Source: Methanoculleus bourgensis MS2 (GTDB taxonomy: Archaea; Halobacteriota; Methanomicrobia; Methanomicrobiales; Methanoculleaceae). Taken from it: 64,000 bases of DNA. Shown here in pieces: positions 8,513 through 17,337 of the stretch. A program made the translations under genes and the position numbers. The notes beneath the pieces are model-generated. The model did no database searches. It was not told the origin of the DNA and saw only the letters and a list, made by a program, of their open reading frames with translations. Location of the stretch: NCBI RefSeq assembly GCF_000304355.2, contig NC_018227.2:372001-436000 (forward strand), in the 5' to 3' direction. Each line of letters opens with the position of its first letter. The stretch's first letter is position 1.

Positions 8513-8782
8513 TCACTCCAGATACGGGACGACCGGCTCTGGGTCCCGGTACCCGACCAACCGCCCTGCTGCCCGGCGCTGGGACCGGTCGCCCCCATAG
8601 ACCACGAACGATCGATCCGGAGTGTTGCCTGAGAGACTGTTCCAGTAGGTGAGCTCTTTGAAGTGGTCGGAACTTGCCGTTCGGCCAGACTTGATCTCGA
8701 CCGGGACAGGATCCCACCGCCTGTTACTCGATGATGCAGTCGTTCTTAAGGTGCGAAGGGTGGCGACATGGAGTTCATAGAT
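8513..8782 (-). pseudogene. C-terminal fragment of an AAA ATPase with DUF4143 domain
   Basis: Reading the minus strand gives RRWDPVPVEIKSGRT, HFKELTYWNSLSGN and RSFVVYGGD before a stop at 8513. This is the typical end of archaeal ATPases with a DUF4143 domain, including the E-x-K nuclease-like strand VEIKSG. A stop at 8783-8785 closes the frame upstream and no ATPase P-loop precedes it, so only about 85 residues remain. It marks an old gene loss in a zone of decayed genes. Confidence 0.65.
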
Positions 8783-8927
8783 TTAGTAGGGGTTACGCAG
8801 GTCGCTCGCAAAAAATTAGAGCGCATATTTTGGCCGGCGGACGTACTCCATGATGGCCGATCTGACAATTTCCCATTTCGCCTGGTAGATGGTGATGCTC
8901 TGCTGTTGTTGCACCGCCTCCAATCGG

Positions 8928-9171
8928 ATGAATGTGCGCAGCGAGCAGGATCGGACAGAAGCGATCATCAAGAGCATCAGGGGGATCAACCAGAGGCAGG
9001 CGGAGATCCTCCGGTGCATGATGGGGCACGGCGACCTACGGCGTCGTCTACCAGACAGCAAGGACCGATCTCCTCCGCCTCGCGGAACTGGGTTGTGTCA
9101 GGAAGGAGAAGAGCGGCCGGGAGTCTGTGTTTGTCCATAATCGGGAGTGCGATCTTTGGGAGAGGGGTTAG
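8928..9171 (+). pseudogene. Fic-family protein C-terminal remnant, frameshifted (copy 1)
   Basis: Two frames together give the winged-helix tail of a Fic/DOC protein: INQRQAEILRCMMGHGD in one frame, then from 9034 TYGVVYQTARTDLLRLAELG and RKEKSGRESVFVHNRE in another, ending at the TAG at 9169-9171. The frame changes around 9028-9034, and the catalytic HPFxxGNGR part is absent. A second, shorter copy of the same tail is at 12156-12240. Not expected to be functional. Confidence 0.65.
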
Positions 9172-9295
9172 GGGATGACTCCCGTATCGAGGGATCTAAA
9201 TCTCGCCCTGGCCTGGAGGGGCAACATCGTAATCCCGCGCGTTGTCGAATCCGGGGCCATTCTGCAATGTATCCCGAGATATTCCGCGACACGGA

Positions 9296-9595
9296 TCAGT
9301 ATTTCCGATGGACCCTGCTCCAACTTCCGACCTCGATCACGAAGATGACCACCACGTCATCCTCGATCGTGAGAATAACTCGGTACTGCCCTATCCGATG
9401 AGAGTAAACCGGGACGCTCTGGTGCTCCTTCAGCTGTTTGACGTGTGAGCAAGGATACGGTTCTTCTGCGAGAGCGGTGATCTCATCGAGGATCCGTTGT
9501 TCATCGCCCTTTGGAAGACGCTTTAAATCACGTTCCGCTCCAGGAGGAAGACCCGCCAGCTCATTCCAGGCCTGGTCCCTGAGCACTATCTTCAA
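9296..9595 (-). CDS. RelE/ParE-family toxin
   Basis: A 99-residue protein with the RelE/ParE plan: helical N-terminus (PKGDEQRILDEITALAEEP), a basic central loop (VKQLKEHQSVPVYSHRIGQYRVILT) and a closing strand (DDVVVIFVIEVGSRS-like). Such toxins cut mRNA on the ribosome or poison gyrase; this branch is more RelE-like from GQYRVIL. Its ATG at 9595 lies inside the upstream antitoxin gene (35-base overlap), as in translationally coupled toxin-antitoxin pairs. Activity is inferred from family. Confidence 0.8.
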   Translation of the reverse strand: MKIVLRDQAWNELAGLPPGAERDLKRLPKGDEQRILDEITALAEEPYPCSHVKQLKEHQSVPVYSHRIGQYRVILTIEDDVVVIFVIEVGSWSRVHRKY

Positions 9596-9791
9596 GCGAG
9601 CGGTAGCACCCGGCCTGGATGTCTGCGATTCCGTCCTCGATCTCCTTGAGCGTCTCCTCAGAGAGCGGTTCGGGGTCGTATGCCATATCCGGGAAGCGGT
9701 TTAATGCCTCGTCGTAACTCTCCCGCGGGTGCACCGTTACGCCATCCAAGCGGGCCCTGGTCTCCGGCCGGAGCGGGATCGTGGTAACCAT
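9561..9791 (-). CDS. Small antitoxin partner of the RelE/ParE protein
   Basis: A 76-residue acidic protein: MVTTIPLRPETRARLDG is the short ribbon-helix-helix-like opening found in archaeal VapB/RelB-type antitoxins, and SEETLKEIEDGIADIQAG is the toxin-binding helix. It precedes and overlaps the toxin gene. The last residues (YRSLEDSAQGPGLE) do not look conserved and could result from a small frameshift near 9600. The role follows from position and pattern. Confidence 0.7.
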   Translation of the reverse strand: MVTTIPLRPETRARLDGVTVHPRESYDEALNRFPDMAYDPEPLSEETLKEIEDGIADIQAGCYRSLEDSAQGPGLE

Positions 9792-9942
9792 AGAGAACGA
9801 TGGGCTGCAATGGAGGTATGAAGGGTGCTCCGCGGAAAGGGGAGGTGTTCCGGATGGCGACCCCGACGTTGACAGCAGAATGACAGCACCTGCTGTAATG
9901 AGAAAATGTCAGGGTATTTCGAAAATGCAGCCCGTCCAGGGA

Positions 9943-9950
9943 AATTTATA
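9943..9950 (+). promoter_or_regulatory. TATA box for the 45-residue lysine-rich protein gene
   Basis: AATTTATA about 50 bases before the ATG at 10001; expected transcription start near 9973, leaving a leader of about 28 bases. Confidence 0.5.
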
Positions 9951-10000
9951 CAAAGGAAGACGATGAATAGAACCAGTCAAAGAAGTAGCAAGGTAACAGT

Positions 10001-10138
10001 ATGCCAACGACGAAGAAACAAATGAAGAAACTGAACAGGGCAAAGAAGGCCAAGGCAGAAGAACTCGCGCAGCAGGCGGCTGCGGGCAGCCAAGCCGCCA
10101 AGAAGAAGCTCAAGAAGCTCGAGAAAAAGATCAAGTGA
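10001..10138 (+). CDS. Small lysine-rich protein, 45 residues
   Basis: Starts MPTTKKQMKKLNRAKKAKAE and ends KKKLKKLEKKIK. Sixteen of 45 residues are lysine, with an alanine/glutamine-rich centre (ELAQQAAAGSQAAK), so it is predicted as one or two amphipathic helices that could bind nucleic acid. It has a TATA box at 9943, a plausible AAGGTAACAGT ribosome site and a clean stop, which makes it more than chance. No family is recognised. It stands alone between the toxin-antitoxin pair and a long non-coding stretch. Confidence 0.6.
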   Translation: MPTTKKQMKKLNRAKKAKAEELAQQAAAGSQAAKKKLKKLEKKIK

Positions 10139-10741
10139 GCCGCCTGGAACTTCCGACTGTTTTCATTTTTTCGATTAAGGGCTGATACAGCGAATATATC
10201 TATGTAAGCCGCACCTCCGGTGCTCCAGCCCATCGGCCAGTCGCATATCGCCACGCGGGGAGCGACTGCCGGTATGGCAGGAGTTCGAGAAGATCGGAGG
10301 TCTTTCTGGGGGGACCGTGGAGATGTGTCCGGTAGAACAGCGGGTGCATGAGCACCGCCAGGTGCAGGTGAGGAGCGACCTGAGGGAGCGGGCGAGGGTG
10401 GGGCTCGGCGAAGGAAAACCTCGTTCCTCCATCCTGCACTCCCCATTACAGGAGAGAGAGCAACATCCTTCGGTGTTGCCGGATATTCGAGCGTAAATGC
10501 CAAAAAACGGGATTATATGAGGGATCATTGCGGCGATGAGGCAATTATATATAGGGGTGTGGAAACAGGTGCGCTCACCTGGTGCGAGTGGCGTGGGGAT
10601 GCAGGCGGATGAGTTACAGAGAACAGTGATTGTGCAACACCGGTTCCGAATAGTGTGATCTCCAACGACGCGACCGTGCTGTAGCCACTGAGTCCCTTGC
10701 CCTGGGATATGCCGGAGTCTGTGCCGGAGAGATTCCGGATG
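10139..10741. other. Non-coding stretch, possible decayed sequence
   Basis: About 600 bases with no convincing gene on either strand. The minus strand from about 10400 to 10210 reads LHLAVLMHPLFYRTHLHGPP and then TSDLLELLPYRQSL, which has a protein-like flavour and might be the tail of a lost gene, but no family is recognised. The 3' half holds an AT-rich TTATATATAGG near 10545 that could be the promoter of the downstream surface-protein gene. Confidence 0.35.
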
Positions 10742-10751
10742 GGTGATGCGT

Positions 10752-11846
10752 ATGAAAAAAATTGGTTTTCATACAGCGCATGGGGAGAAACGAGCGACGT
10801 TCGGTCGTCTCCTTATGTGCGGCCTGTTCTTCGGTATGCTGCTCTCGGCAATACCTGTCGGGGCGGCGGCGAGTGAGGTTGTTTCGTTCAAAGATTCCAA
10901 CCTCGAGGCGGCAGTGCGCGTTGCGCTGAACAAACCTGGGGGAGGTATTACCACTGACGATATGGCCACGCTTACTATGCTAGTTGCAAGGGATAGAGGA
11001 ATCAGTGATCTATCGGGGCTGGAGCATGCAGCCAACCTGGATCTTCTTGCCCTTGATAACAACCAGATCCGCAATATCGGCCCCCTTACCTACCTGACAA
11101 ACCTGAAGTATCTTGGCCTTAATAACAACAAGATCAGCGATATCAGCCCGCTGGTTGCCAACAGCGGGCTCGGCTCAGACGACTGGGTGTGGTTGGAGTA
11201 CAACTACCTCAACCTCACCACGGGGTCCGTTGATATGGCTAATATCCAGAAACTGCAAAACAGAGGAGTGTTTGTCGACTATGGTCGACAAAAACAGACC
11301 TACACCCTCGATCTCACAGTAAACCCTGAGGGCGGCGGCACCGTCACCGGAGCCGATAGCTATGCAGCGGGAGAGATGGTTCTTGTCACAGCCACACCGA
11401 ACGAAGGCTGGAAGTTTGTCAGCTGGACCGACGGAGCAGGAAACACCGTGAGCACTGCAGCGAACTATGACTACACCATGCCGGAGGGAGCCGCGACGCT
11501 CACCGCCAACTTCGAGAGGATGTTTGAGGTTCAGTGGCTGCCTCCGGTGACGAACAACGGGTTCGTGCTTCAGGGCGGAAGCACCCTGCCGCTGAAGTTC
11601 CAGCTCGTCGACGGGAACGGAGCAGTTTTCAGGGAGGTGCAGGATGGTATCTATCTCAAGATTGCAGATATCGCGACCTGGGAACTGGGAAGTGGCAAAA
11701 ACGCTCTCCGCTTTAACGACGGCCAGTACATTGCCAACTACCATACCCGCGACTACAGCGACCTTGGAAACGAGTTGACGGCAACGGTCTGTAATGCTGG
11801 TGGGAGTGAACTGGGCAGTATCACGTTCAAGATCAGCACAGGGTAA
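10752..11846 (+). CDS. Secreted leucine-rich-repeat protein with InlB B-type and PxKF domains
   Basis: Surface protein of 364 residues. Order: signal peptide (about 1-38), leucine-rich repeats (about 45-145, e.g. LTNLKYLGLNNNKISDISPL), a divergent InlB B-repeat (about 185-255, LTVNPEGGGTVTGADSYAAG), then a PxKF domain (GGSTLPLKFQLVDGNG). Such proteins take part in contacts at the cell surface. The start was set to ATG 10752 because GGTGAT at 10742-10747 is a perfect ribosome site four bases before it; GTG 10743 and ATG 10746 lie within that site. No anchoring helix is seen at the C-terminus, so it may be released or bound non-covalently. Confidence 0.8.
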   Translation: MKKIGFHTAHGEKRATFGRLLMCGLFFGMLLSAIPVGAAASEVVSFKDSNLEAAVRVALNKPGGGITTDDMATLTMLVARDRGISDLSGLEHAANLDLLALDNNQIRNIGPLTYLTNLKYLGLNNNKISDISPLVANSGLGSDDWVWLEYNYLNLTTGSVDMANIQKLQNRGVFVDYGRQKQTYTLDLTVNPEGGGTVTGADSYAAGEMVLVTATPNEGWKFVSWTDGAGNTVSTAANYDYTMPEGAATLTANFERMFEVQWLPPVTNNGFVLQGGSTLPLKFQLVDGNGAVFREVQDGIYLKIADIATWELGSGKNALRFNDGQYIANYHTRDYSDLGNELTATVCNAGGSELGSITFKISTG

Positions 11847-12155
11847 GGTGCCCATACAGGCAAAGGGGAAAAGAACTGGCTCGTCTGACAACCACAGGGG
11901 AGTTTGCCTGATGGCAGGCTGCCTCCCCCCCTGTTTTTCTCCGACCACCGCTACCCCCCGGTCTGAGGGAGAAAGTGCAGTCGTTTTCGGATATCCTCTC
12001 CTGCCTTCGGTGTCGTGCCGACCATCTCCGGGCGCAGGTCCGGGGCGAGTTGCTCCATCGGGGCCGTGCGGCCGGGTTGGTATGGTCGCAGCCGGGGATA
12101 GCATCCTGAACACCGGGTGTGTTGAACAGCTGCTGACTCCCCGGCGGATACGGTC

Positions 12156-12240
12156 TATGGGCTGCATCAGGAAGGAGAAGCGCGGCCGGGAGTTTGTGTT
12201 TGTTGTTGGCCGGGAGTGCAATCTTTGGAGGGAGGGGTAG
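12156..12240 (+). pseudogene. Fic-family protein C-terminal remnant (copy 2)
   Basis: In frame: MGCIRKEKRGREFVFVVGRE followed by CNLWREG and a TAG. It matches the tail of copy 1 (9088-9171) at roughly four bases in five. Only the last 28 codons of the parent gene remain, fused to unrelated upstream sequence. The 300 bases before it (11847-12155) hold no recognisable gene. Confidence 0.6.
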
Positions 12241-12273
12241 TGGGCGATCTTCTCCGGTAAAAGCAGGCTCTTT

Positions 12274-12345
12274 CGCACTCCAAACCCGCGACCTCGTCCT
12301 TACCAAAGACGCGCTCTACTGGCTAAGATTGATAGGAGGGATTCT
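12274..12345 (-). pseudogene. Degenerate tRNA-Thr (GGT) relic
   Basis: The minus strand reads a damaged D arm (TTAGCCAGTAGAGC), an intact anticodon arm (CGTCTTTGGTAAGGACG, loop TTGGTAA, anticodon GGT) and a T arm whose TTCGAAT loop has become TTTGGAG (GCGGGTTTGGAGTGC). The acceptor ends do not pair well. This is a former tRNA-Thr 16 bases past the 3' end of tRNA-Leu. Decayed tRNA copies are common scars of integrated elements. Confidence 0.6.
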
Positions 12346-12360
12346 AACCGAACGTTTAGA

Positions 12361-12443
12361 TGCGAGGAGAGGGATTCGAACCCGCGAACTCCTTCGAGAG
12401 TCGATCTTGAGTCGACCGCCGTTGACCGCTTGGCTATCCTCGC
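12361..12443 (-). tRNA. tRNA-Leu (CAA)
   Basis: Class II tRNA on the minus strand, reading UUG codons. Acceptor GCGAGGA pairs with TCCTCGC, anticodon stem GTCGA/TCGAC encloses loop CTCAAGA (anticodon CAA), a long variable arm follows, and the T loop is TTCGAAT. CCA is not encoded. Discriminator is A, as expected for archaeal leucine tRNA. Confidence 0.93.
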
Positions 12444-12486
12444 GCCTGTACCTATTGCACGTGAGAACTAATGAGCTTGATGGCGC

Positions 12487-13329
12487 CTACTCCTCCGCCA
12501 CCCACCGCCGGACAAACGCCCCGACCCGCTCCACCGCCGCCGCACCCTCCGGGAGGACCGCGGCAAACGCCTGCCAGCAGTGAAACATCCCCTCCGCACA
12601 GTCAAACGTGACCGAAACCCCCTGCAGTGCCGCCGCGCTTACGAACGCCGCGATTCCGTCGATCAGGATCTCCCCGCCCCCCGCCTGCACGAGCATCGGC
12701 GGCAGCCCCTGGAGGTCCGCGTAGAGCGGTGAAGCCAGGGGATCGGTGGGATCGTGGCCGGCGATGTAGTCCTTCAGGATCCCGACCAGGTGGTTGGGCG
12801 TGAGCCAGTCGGTCTCCTGGTTGAAGAGCACCGATTCGCCAAGGAAGAGCATATCCACCGCCGGGGAGAGGGAGACCGCCGCTGCCGGCATCGCGACCCC
12901 CGCATCGCGGGCGGCAAGGAGCATCGAGATCACAAGCGTCCCCCCCGCCGATATCCCGACCGGCACGATCCCTGCCGGGGAATGCCCCTCGGCGAGCAGG
13001 TAGCGGTAGGCGGCGAGGCAGTCCGCCACCGCCGCCGGGAAAGGATGCTCCGGCGCAAGCCGGTAATCGACCGAGAAGACCCCCGCTCCCGCCGCGTCCG
13101 CAAGCCTTGCGCAGAGGTCGAGGTGGCCGGCGGTCGAACCGCCGGTAAACCCACCGCCGTGGAAGAAGAGGAGGGTCAGGTCAGGCCGGGACGCGGGTGT
13201 CGTCACCAAAAACGCAGGGACGGCCTCCCCGACCCGCGCCGGCTCGACCGCCGGCCGCCGGGGGGTGAGCGGAAGAGAACCACCCCCTTTCAGGACCCTG
13301 AGGATCCCGGCAGCCGGCGACACCGCCAT
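12487..13329 (-). CDS. Alpha/beta-hydrolase esterase, HSL-like
   Basis: Carboxylesterase-type enzyme of 280 residues. FFHGGGFTGGS is the oxyanion-hole HGGG motif, GISAGG carries the nucleophilic Ser, and GMFHCWQAF the catalytic His. The acid normally in DPLxDE is probably the Glu/Asp of GGGEILIDG. The start is put at ATG 13329, just after the polC stop at 13334, with GAGGGG immediately before it; a TTG at 13350 would add seven residues. It may be co-transcribed with polC, but a functional link is unlikely. Substrate unknown. Confidence 0.85.
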   Translation of the reverse strand: MAVSPAAGILRVLKGGGSLPLTPRRPAVEPARVGEAVPAFLVTTPASRPDLTLLFFHGGGFTGGSTAGHLDLCARLADAAGAGVFSVDYRLAPEHPFPAAVADCLAAYRYLLAEGHSPAGIVPVGISAGGTLVISMLLAARDAGVAMPAAAVSLSPAVDMLFLGESVLFNQETDWLTPNHLVGILKDYIAGHDPTDPLASPLYADLQGLPPMLVQAGGGEILIDGIAAFVSAAALQGVSVTFDCAEGMFHCWQAFAAVLPEGAAAVERVGAFVRRWVAEE

Positions 13330-13333
13330 CCCC

Positions 13334-16300
13334 TCACATAAAGTCCGCAAGCCCCAGTTGCCGCTCCGGGGGCTCGCCGAAGGTGGACTCGATCTGCATG
13401 CAGAGCACCTCCACCCGCTGTTTCGTATACTCAGATACCGCGTAGGTCTTGCAGATATCGCGCGACATCTCCAGGTACTTCTTCACCGACCCCTCGTGGA
13501 CTGTGGGAATGACGTTCCCCCCGCACCGGGTGCACTTCCCGGCGATCGGCATCCGCCGGTACTTTGCGTTGCATTTTGTGCACCGGACCTTCTGCTTTGA
13601 GAAGGCGTTGAGGTTCCCCTGGAGGTCCCTGATGAAATGGGTGTTTAAGACCCGCTCCGCAACATCGTCGGTATCCACCGCCCGGATCTTCTCGGCAAGG
13701 TCGAGTTCCGCCTCCAATTTCTCAAGCATCGTCCCGAGTTTCGTGTAGGTCGACTCAAGCGGCCCCGCCGAGATATCAGAGGTCGGGTGGGTGAAGAAGA
13801 ACCCCTCGACCTGGGCCGGGGTCCCGAGCCTTCGTTCCACCCGGTCGACGTACTTGTCAAGGTCTTTTGGGTGAGCGTAGGCGAGACAGCCCTCGTAGAC
13901 CTCCAGGGGGTAGTGGTCGCAGACATCGACGTTGAGACACTCCTTGTCGACCTCGGCCGGGTCTATCCGGGTTGTCAGGACAAGCGGCGCATCCATCGTC
14001 CCGCCCCTGGTCTCCGGGAGGTAGGCACGGGAGAAGTTGATCAGCCCGTCGAGGAGGAGCATCACGCAGTCCTCGTCGCCGTCGCACTGCCCGCAGAAGA
14101 TGCCGTTTGCGACCAGGGTATGGTTCTCCGCAACCGTCAGGCAGTAGACCCGGTCGTCGAGCGCCTGGACGGTCTCCCGGGCGACGACCTCGTCGCTGAT
14201 GACAAGCCCGCCCTCCTCCGCCGGGACACGGTCGCCGATCTTCACCTCAAGCGCCCTGATCTTCCGCAGGTAGCCGGTATCCCAGACCAGCATCGCGTGG
14301 TCCGGGGTGACCGTGAGGACCTTCCCCCGCCGTGTCGCAAACTGAATCAGGTGCGCCGGGGCCCGGTGGACCGAGACCGAGGTGACCTTCTTGAGGCTGG
14401 TCACCCCCTGGGTGTCGATACTCCTGACATAGAACGGCTGCATGGGGTCAGAGTAGAACGTCCCCATATGGTCAAGCCCGGGTTTTGAGACATCGAAGTT
14501 CTCCACGACGAACCGCCTGATCGGCATCGAGATCCACTGGCGGCCGTCTGAGACGGTGATCTCGGTATCGCCCGCAAAACAGTTCCGCCGTTTCGCCGCG
14601 TGGAAGAACGGATGGCCGTAACCGACCGGTGCCTTCGAAAACCCGATAAGCCGGGCGAGGACCCCGGCGCTGGTGTGCGGGGCAAGCCCCATCAGGAGAT
14701 GGCCCACGAGGTCGAGCGGCTTTTCCGCCCGGTAGAAGGGTTCAAGCCCGTAGACCTTCACGAGGAGGTCGTCGACGAACTTCGCCACCCGGACCAGCCA
14801 CTCGCCGCAGTCCTCCGAGACCAGGATGTCCTGGTGCCTGAGTTCCAGCACCTGGGAGGATTCGGTGAGTTCCCGGCCGTAGATGTCGTGAGTGTAGCCG
14901 AGTTCACGGAGCCGCTCGATCGGGACGCTGATCTCGTCGGGCCGGAAATGGGTCAGGGGAAGGTCGATCATATCGTAGCGGACGGTGCCGTCCTTGAAGA
15001 CATAAAGGTTTTGCAGCGCCCGGAGGATCCCTTTCTCGATCGGCTCCACCGGCCGCTCCCGGGATATCAAGCCTTTTACACCTTTTAGGAGCGTGACTGC
15101 CGAGTCCCGGACCCCGACGTTCTCCAGCGCCGCCGCGTACTCGTTCTTGACGTTGATGGTGATCTTCTGGAGGCAGACCGTCGGCACGTTGCACCGGGGG
15201 CACTGGTCCTTGCCGATCTCCTGCCCGCACTTCGGGCACCGGAGGACCGGGACCGTGTGGGTGCCGCACTCGCAGAGGTTCTTGTAGGTGAAGGTGCCGC
15301 AGGCCGGGCAGCGCCGCTCACCGACCTCCACCTCGATAATGCCGCCGTCCGTGTTGGACCTGGGTTTTGAGGCGCAGGCCGCCTGGAACGACCGGCGGGA
15401 ACCCCCCTCGTCACCGATCGGGAAGAGCGAATGCGGCGGCGGCCGCATCTCCCGCGGTTTTGATTTTCCCGGCCGCCCCATCCTGCCGCCGACCCGGGTG
15501 CCTGCCCGTGAGCGGACCATAAAGCCGGAGAGGTGCATCACGAGGTCAAGGGAGTTTTCCAGGGGGGCGTCCTGCCACGCCGGCCGTTTCTCGAGCTGCA
15601 GCGTCAGCCCGAGGCAGGCGAGGAGCACCAGGTACTCCGGAACCACGATCTGGTCCCCGGAGAGGTGGTGGGGAACCAGGAGTTCCTCGAGGATCGCCTT
15701 CACCTCAGGGGTGTTTGGCACCGCGAGCCCCCCGTCACCGACCCTGCCCTCAGCGCTGACCCGGTCGGCAAGGAGAGCGATATCGGCGGGAGCGACGTCG
15801 TCCCAGAGGTAGGTGTACTCGGGGTGGAGGGGAACCCCCTCAAGCGCGAACTCGATCGCCTCGAGTTCGTTCTCCGGGCGCCGCGTCCCGCCCTCGAGCC
15901 GCCACCACTCCTCGCAGTAGCACGGGGGCATCAGGGGGTGGTTGTTCTCCATGAACTCGCCGAAACTGATCAGGACCTCGCCGGTATCCAGGATCTCGGC
16001 GACCTGGCCGGCGATCCGCCGGGCCTCGGCAGCGTCGTCGACCCGCAGCACCTCCCCGCTCCTGAGTTTCACCGTCGGCCCCTGGATCGAGTCCACCGGC
16101 ACGATCCCGGCCGCCTTCCCCGGCCGCTCGATCTTCATCTGGGTCCCGACCGCGAGGAAGTCGCCGAGGATGTGCATCGTCGCCGGATTCAGACCGGCGG
16201 CCGCAAACCCGGTGTTCCGGGACCGGCCGAGCCGCAGGCGAAACCCTCCTTTGCGCATCGGGTAGGAGAAGACCGGACGGCCGCCGATCAGGTCCCTGAT

Positions 16301-17197
16301 GTACTTGTCTTTGGGTTTGATGGCGGCGCCGGGATCGTCATCATCGCTCTTTGCCGAAGCGCCGCCGCTGATCAGCTCCTCGATCCAGTCCCAGCCCTCC
16401 ATCTTCATCTTCCTGACATTTTTGAGGACTTTCGGGGCTTTCAGGGCCAGCCCTTCGGCGACGACGAGCGCCATCCCGCCCCGGACGGTGTTCGTCTCCA
16501 CCCGCTCCAGGTTCCGGTAACCGCTCACCTCCTCCCGCTCGGTCGGTTCGCCATCGATGCAGACCGGGCAGTTCTCGATGATCATCCGGAGCTCCTTCTC
16601 GCTCGGGAGGTACTGCAGGCTCATGATGCTGTTGTACTGCCGGATCTCCTCGATGTAGCGCTCAACCTCTTCAGGGCGGGGGATGTAGCGCCCGATCCCG
16701 AGCGCCTGGCGGACGTAGTCGCCCACCAGCACCGAGAGCGCCTGTGCCGTCCCGCCGGCGCTCCTGATGGGGCCCGCGTAGTAGATCTTCAAATAATCGG
16801 TCCCGTCGTCGTTCTTCCCGAGACTCACCTTCGCGATCCCTTCTGTCGGGGCGGCCACGACCCCCTCGGTCAGGAGCGCCATCGCCGCCCTGATGGCGTG
16901 GTCGAGGATCTCCTCAGGTGTGGTCTCGCCGAACTTCCGTGCCACAAAATCGTCGCCGATGCGGAGCGCCGCCTCTTCCCGGGACATCTCCTGCTCGAGT
17001 TCCCGGATCCGGGCCGCGATCCCCGTATAGCCAAGGAGCGCCTCCACGCGGTCGGCAAGGTCGCTTGCTATCGGGATCTCGACCCCGGTCGTCGGGTCGA
17101 GCCCCCGGGCCCGTGCTGCAGCGGCCAGTTCCATAGCAGACGCGAGCCCTGTCAGCAGTTCCTCGAAGTAGCGGGCGGTAGCAGGTGAGACCTCCAT
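13334..17197 (-). CDS. polC: DNA polymerase D large subunit DP2, interrupted by an intein
   Basis: Catalytic subunit of the replicative family-D polymerase found in euryarchaea. The precursor is 1287 residues; removing the 165-residue intein leaves 1122, normal for DP2. Visible parts: N-terminal domain ([20 protein letters not shown]), a zinc site at about 620-660 ([21 protein letters not shown]), the active-site motif split by the intein (AAKRRN before, CDGDEDC after) and a C-terminal zinc site (CTKC...CTRCGG). The last residues RQLGLADFM resemble a PCNA-binding box. The small subunit is not in this window. The start ATG at 17197 gives the usual N-terminus. Confidence 0.95.
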   Translation of the reverse strand: MEVSPATARYFEELLTGLASAMELAAAARARGLDPTTGVEIPIASDLADRVEALLGYTGIAARIRELEQEMSREEAALRIGDDFVARKFGETTPEEILDHAIRAAMALLTEGVVAAPTEGIAKVSLGKNDDGTDYLKIYYAGPIRSAGGTAQALSVLVGDYVRQALGIGRYIPRPEEVERYIEEIRQYNSIMSLQYLPSEKELRMIIENCPVCIDGEPTEREEVSGYRNLERVETNTVRGGMALVVAEGLALKAPKVLKNVRKMKMEGWDWIEELISGGASAKSDDDDPGAAIKPKDKYIRDLIGGRPVFSYPMRKGGFRLRLGRSRNTGFAAAGLNPATMHILGDFLAVGTQMKIERPGKAAGIVPVDSIQGPTVKLRSGEVLRVDDAAEARRIAGQVAEILDTGEVLISFGEFMENNHPLMPPCYCEEWWRLEGGTRRPENELEAIEFALEGVPLHPEYTYLWDDVAPADIALLADRVSAEGRVGDGGLAVPNTPEVKAILEELLVPHHLSGDQIVVPEYLVLLACLGLTLQLEKRPAWQDAPLENSLDLVMHLSGFMVRSRAGTRVGGRMGRPGKSKPREMRPPPHSLFPIGDEGGSRRSFQAACASKPRSNTDGGIIEVEVGERRCPACGTFTYKNLCECGTHTVPVLRCPKCGQEIGKDQCPRCNVPTVCLQKITINVKNEYAAALENVGVRDSAVTLLKGVKGLISRERPVEPIEKGILRALQNLYVFKDGTVRYDMIDLPLTHFRPDEISVPIERLRELGYTHDIYGRELTESSQVLELRHQDILVSEDCGEWLVRVAKFVDDLLVKVYGLEPFYRAEKPLDLVGHLLMGLAPHTSAGVLARLIGFSKAPVGYGHPFFHAAKRRNCFAGDTEITVSDGRQWISMPIRRFVVENFDVSKPGLDHMGTFYSDPMQPFYVRSIDTQGVTSLKKVTSVSVHRAPAHLIQFATRRGKVLTVTPDHAMLVWDTGYLRKIRALEVKIGDRVPAEEGGLVISDEVVARETVQALDDRVYCLTVAENHTLVANGIFCGQCDGDEDCVMLLLDGLINFSRAYLPETRGGTMDAPLVLTTRIDPAEVDKECLNVDVCDHYPLEVYEGCLAYAHPKDLDKYVDRVERRLGTPAQVEGFFFTHPTSDISAGPLESTYTKLGTMLEKLEAELDLAEKIRAVDTDDVAERVLNTHFIRDLQGNLNAFSKQKVRCTKCNAKYRRMPIAGKCTRCGGNVIPTVHEGSVKKYLEMSRDICKTYAVSEYTKQRVEVLCMQIESTFGEPPERQLGLADFM
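14087..14581 (-). mobile_element. Mini-intein in DP2, 165 residues, ending Gly-Gln
   Basis: Begins at precursor residue 873 with CFAGDTEI (block A) and ends at 1037 with IFCGQ, followed by the +1 Cys of the host motif CDGDED. Block B is [11 protein letters not shown] (T-x-x-H) and block [17 protein letters not shown]. There is no LAGLIDADG region, so no homing endonuclease. The final residue is Gln and the one before it Gly, where His-Asn is usual; a C-terminal Gln is also established for the Pyrococcus abyssi Pol-II intein at this enzyme. Splicing is inferred from the intact polymerase frame on both sides. Confidence 0.9.
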
Positions 17198-17337
17198 GTA
17201 TGATGTATAGGCCCTTCACGCATTTAGAAGCCTCGTCTCACGATACCGTGCCCCGAGATGAGCCTGCCAGCGGGGCACTTTTTGGGGATGATTCACAAAT
17301 TGGGCGATTAAGAAGAGTGGTTTTGTGGGGTCCGGGC

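Noticed and set aside
7713-8717. 334-residue version of the iron-sulfur protein
   Set aside because: The first 116 residues are arginine/glycine/proline-rich, overlap the ATPase fragment on the same strand in another frame, and precede a good ATG at 8369.
15533-17188. 551-codon open frame opposite polC
   Set aside because: It is a mirror of polC codon bias in GC-rich DNA, has no domain and runs through the intein-free conserved polymerase region.
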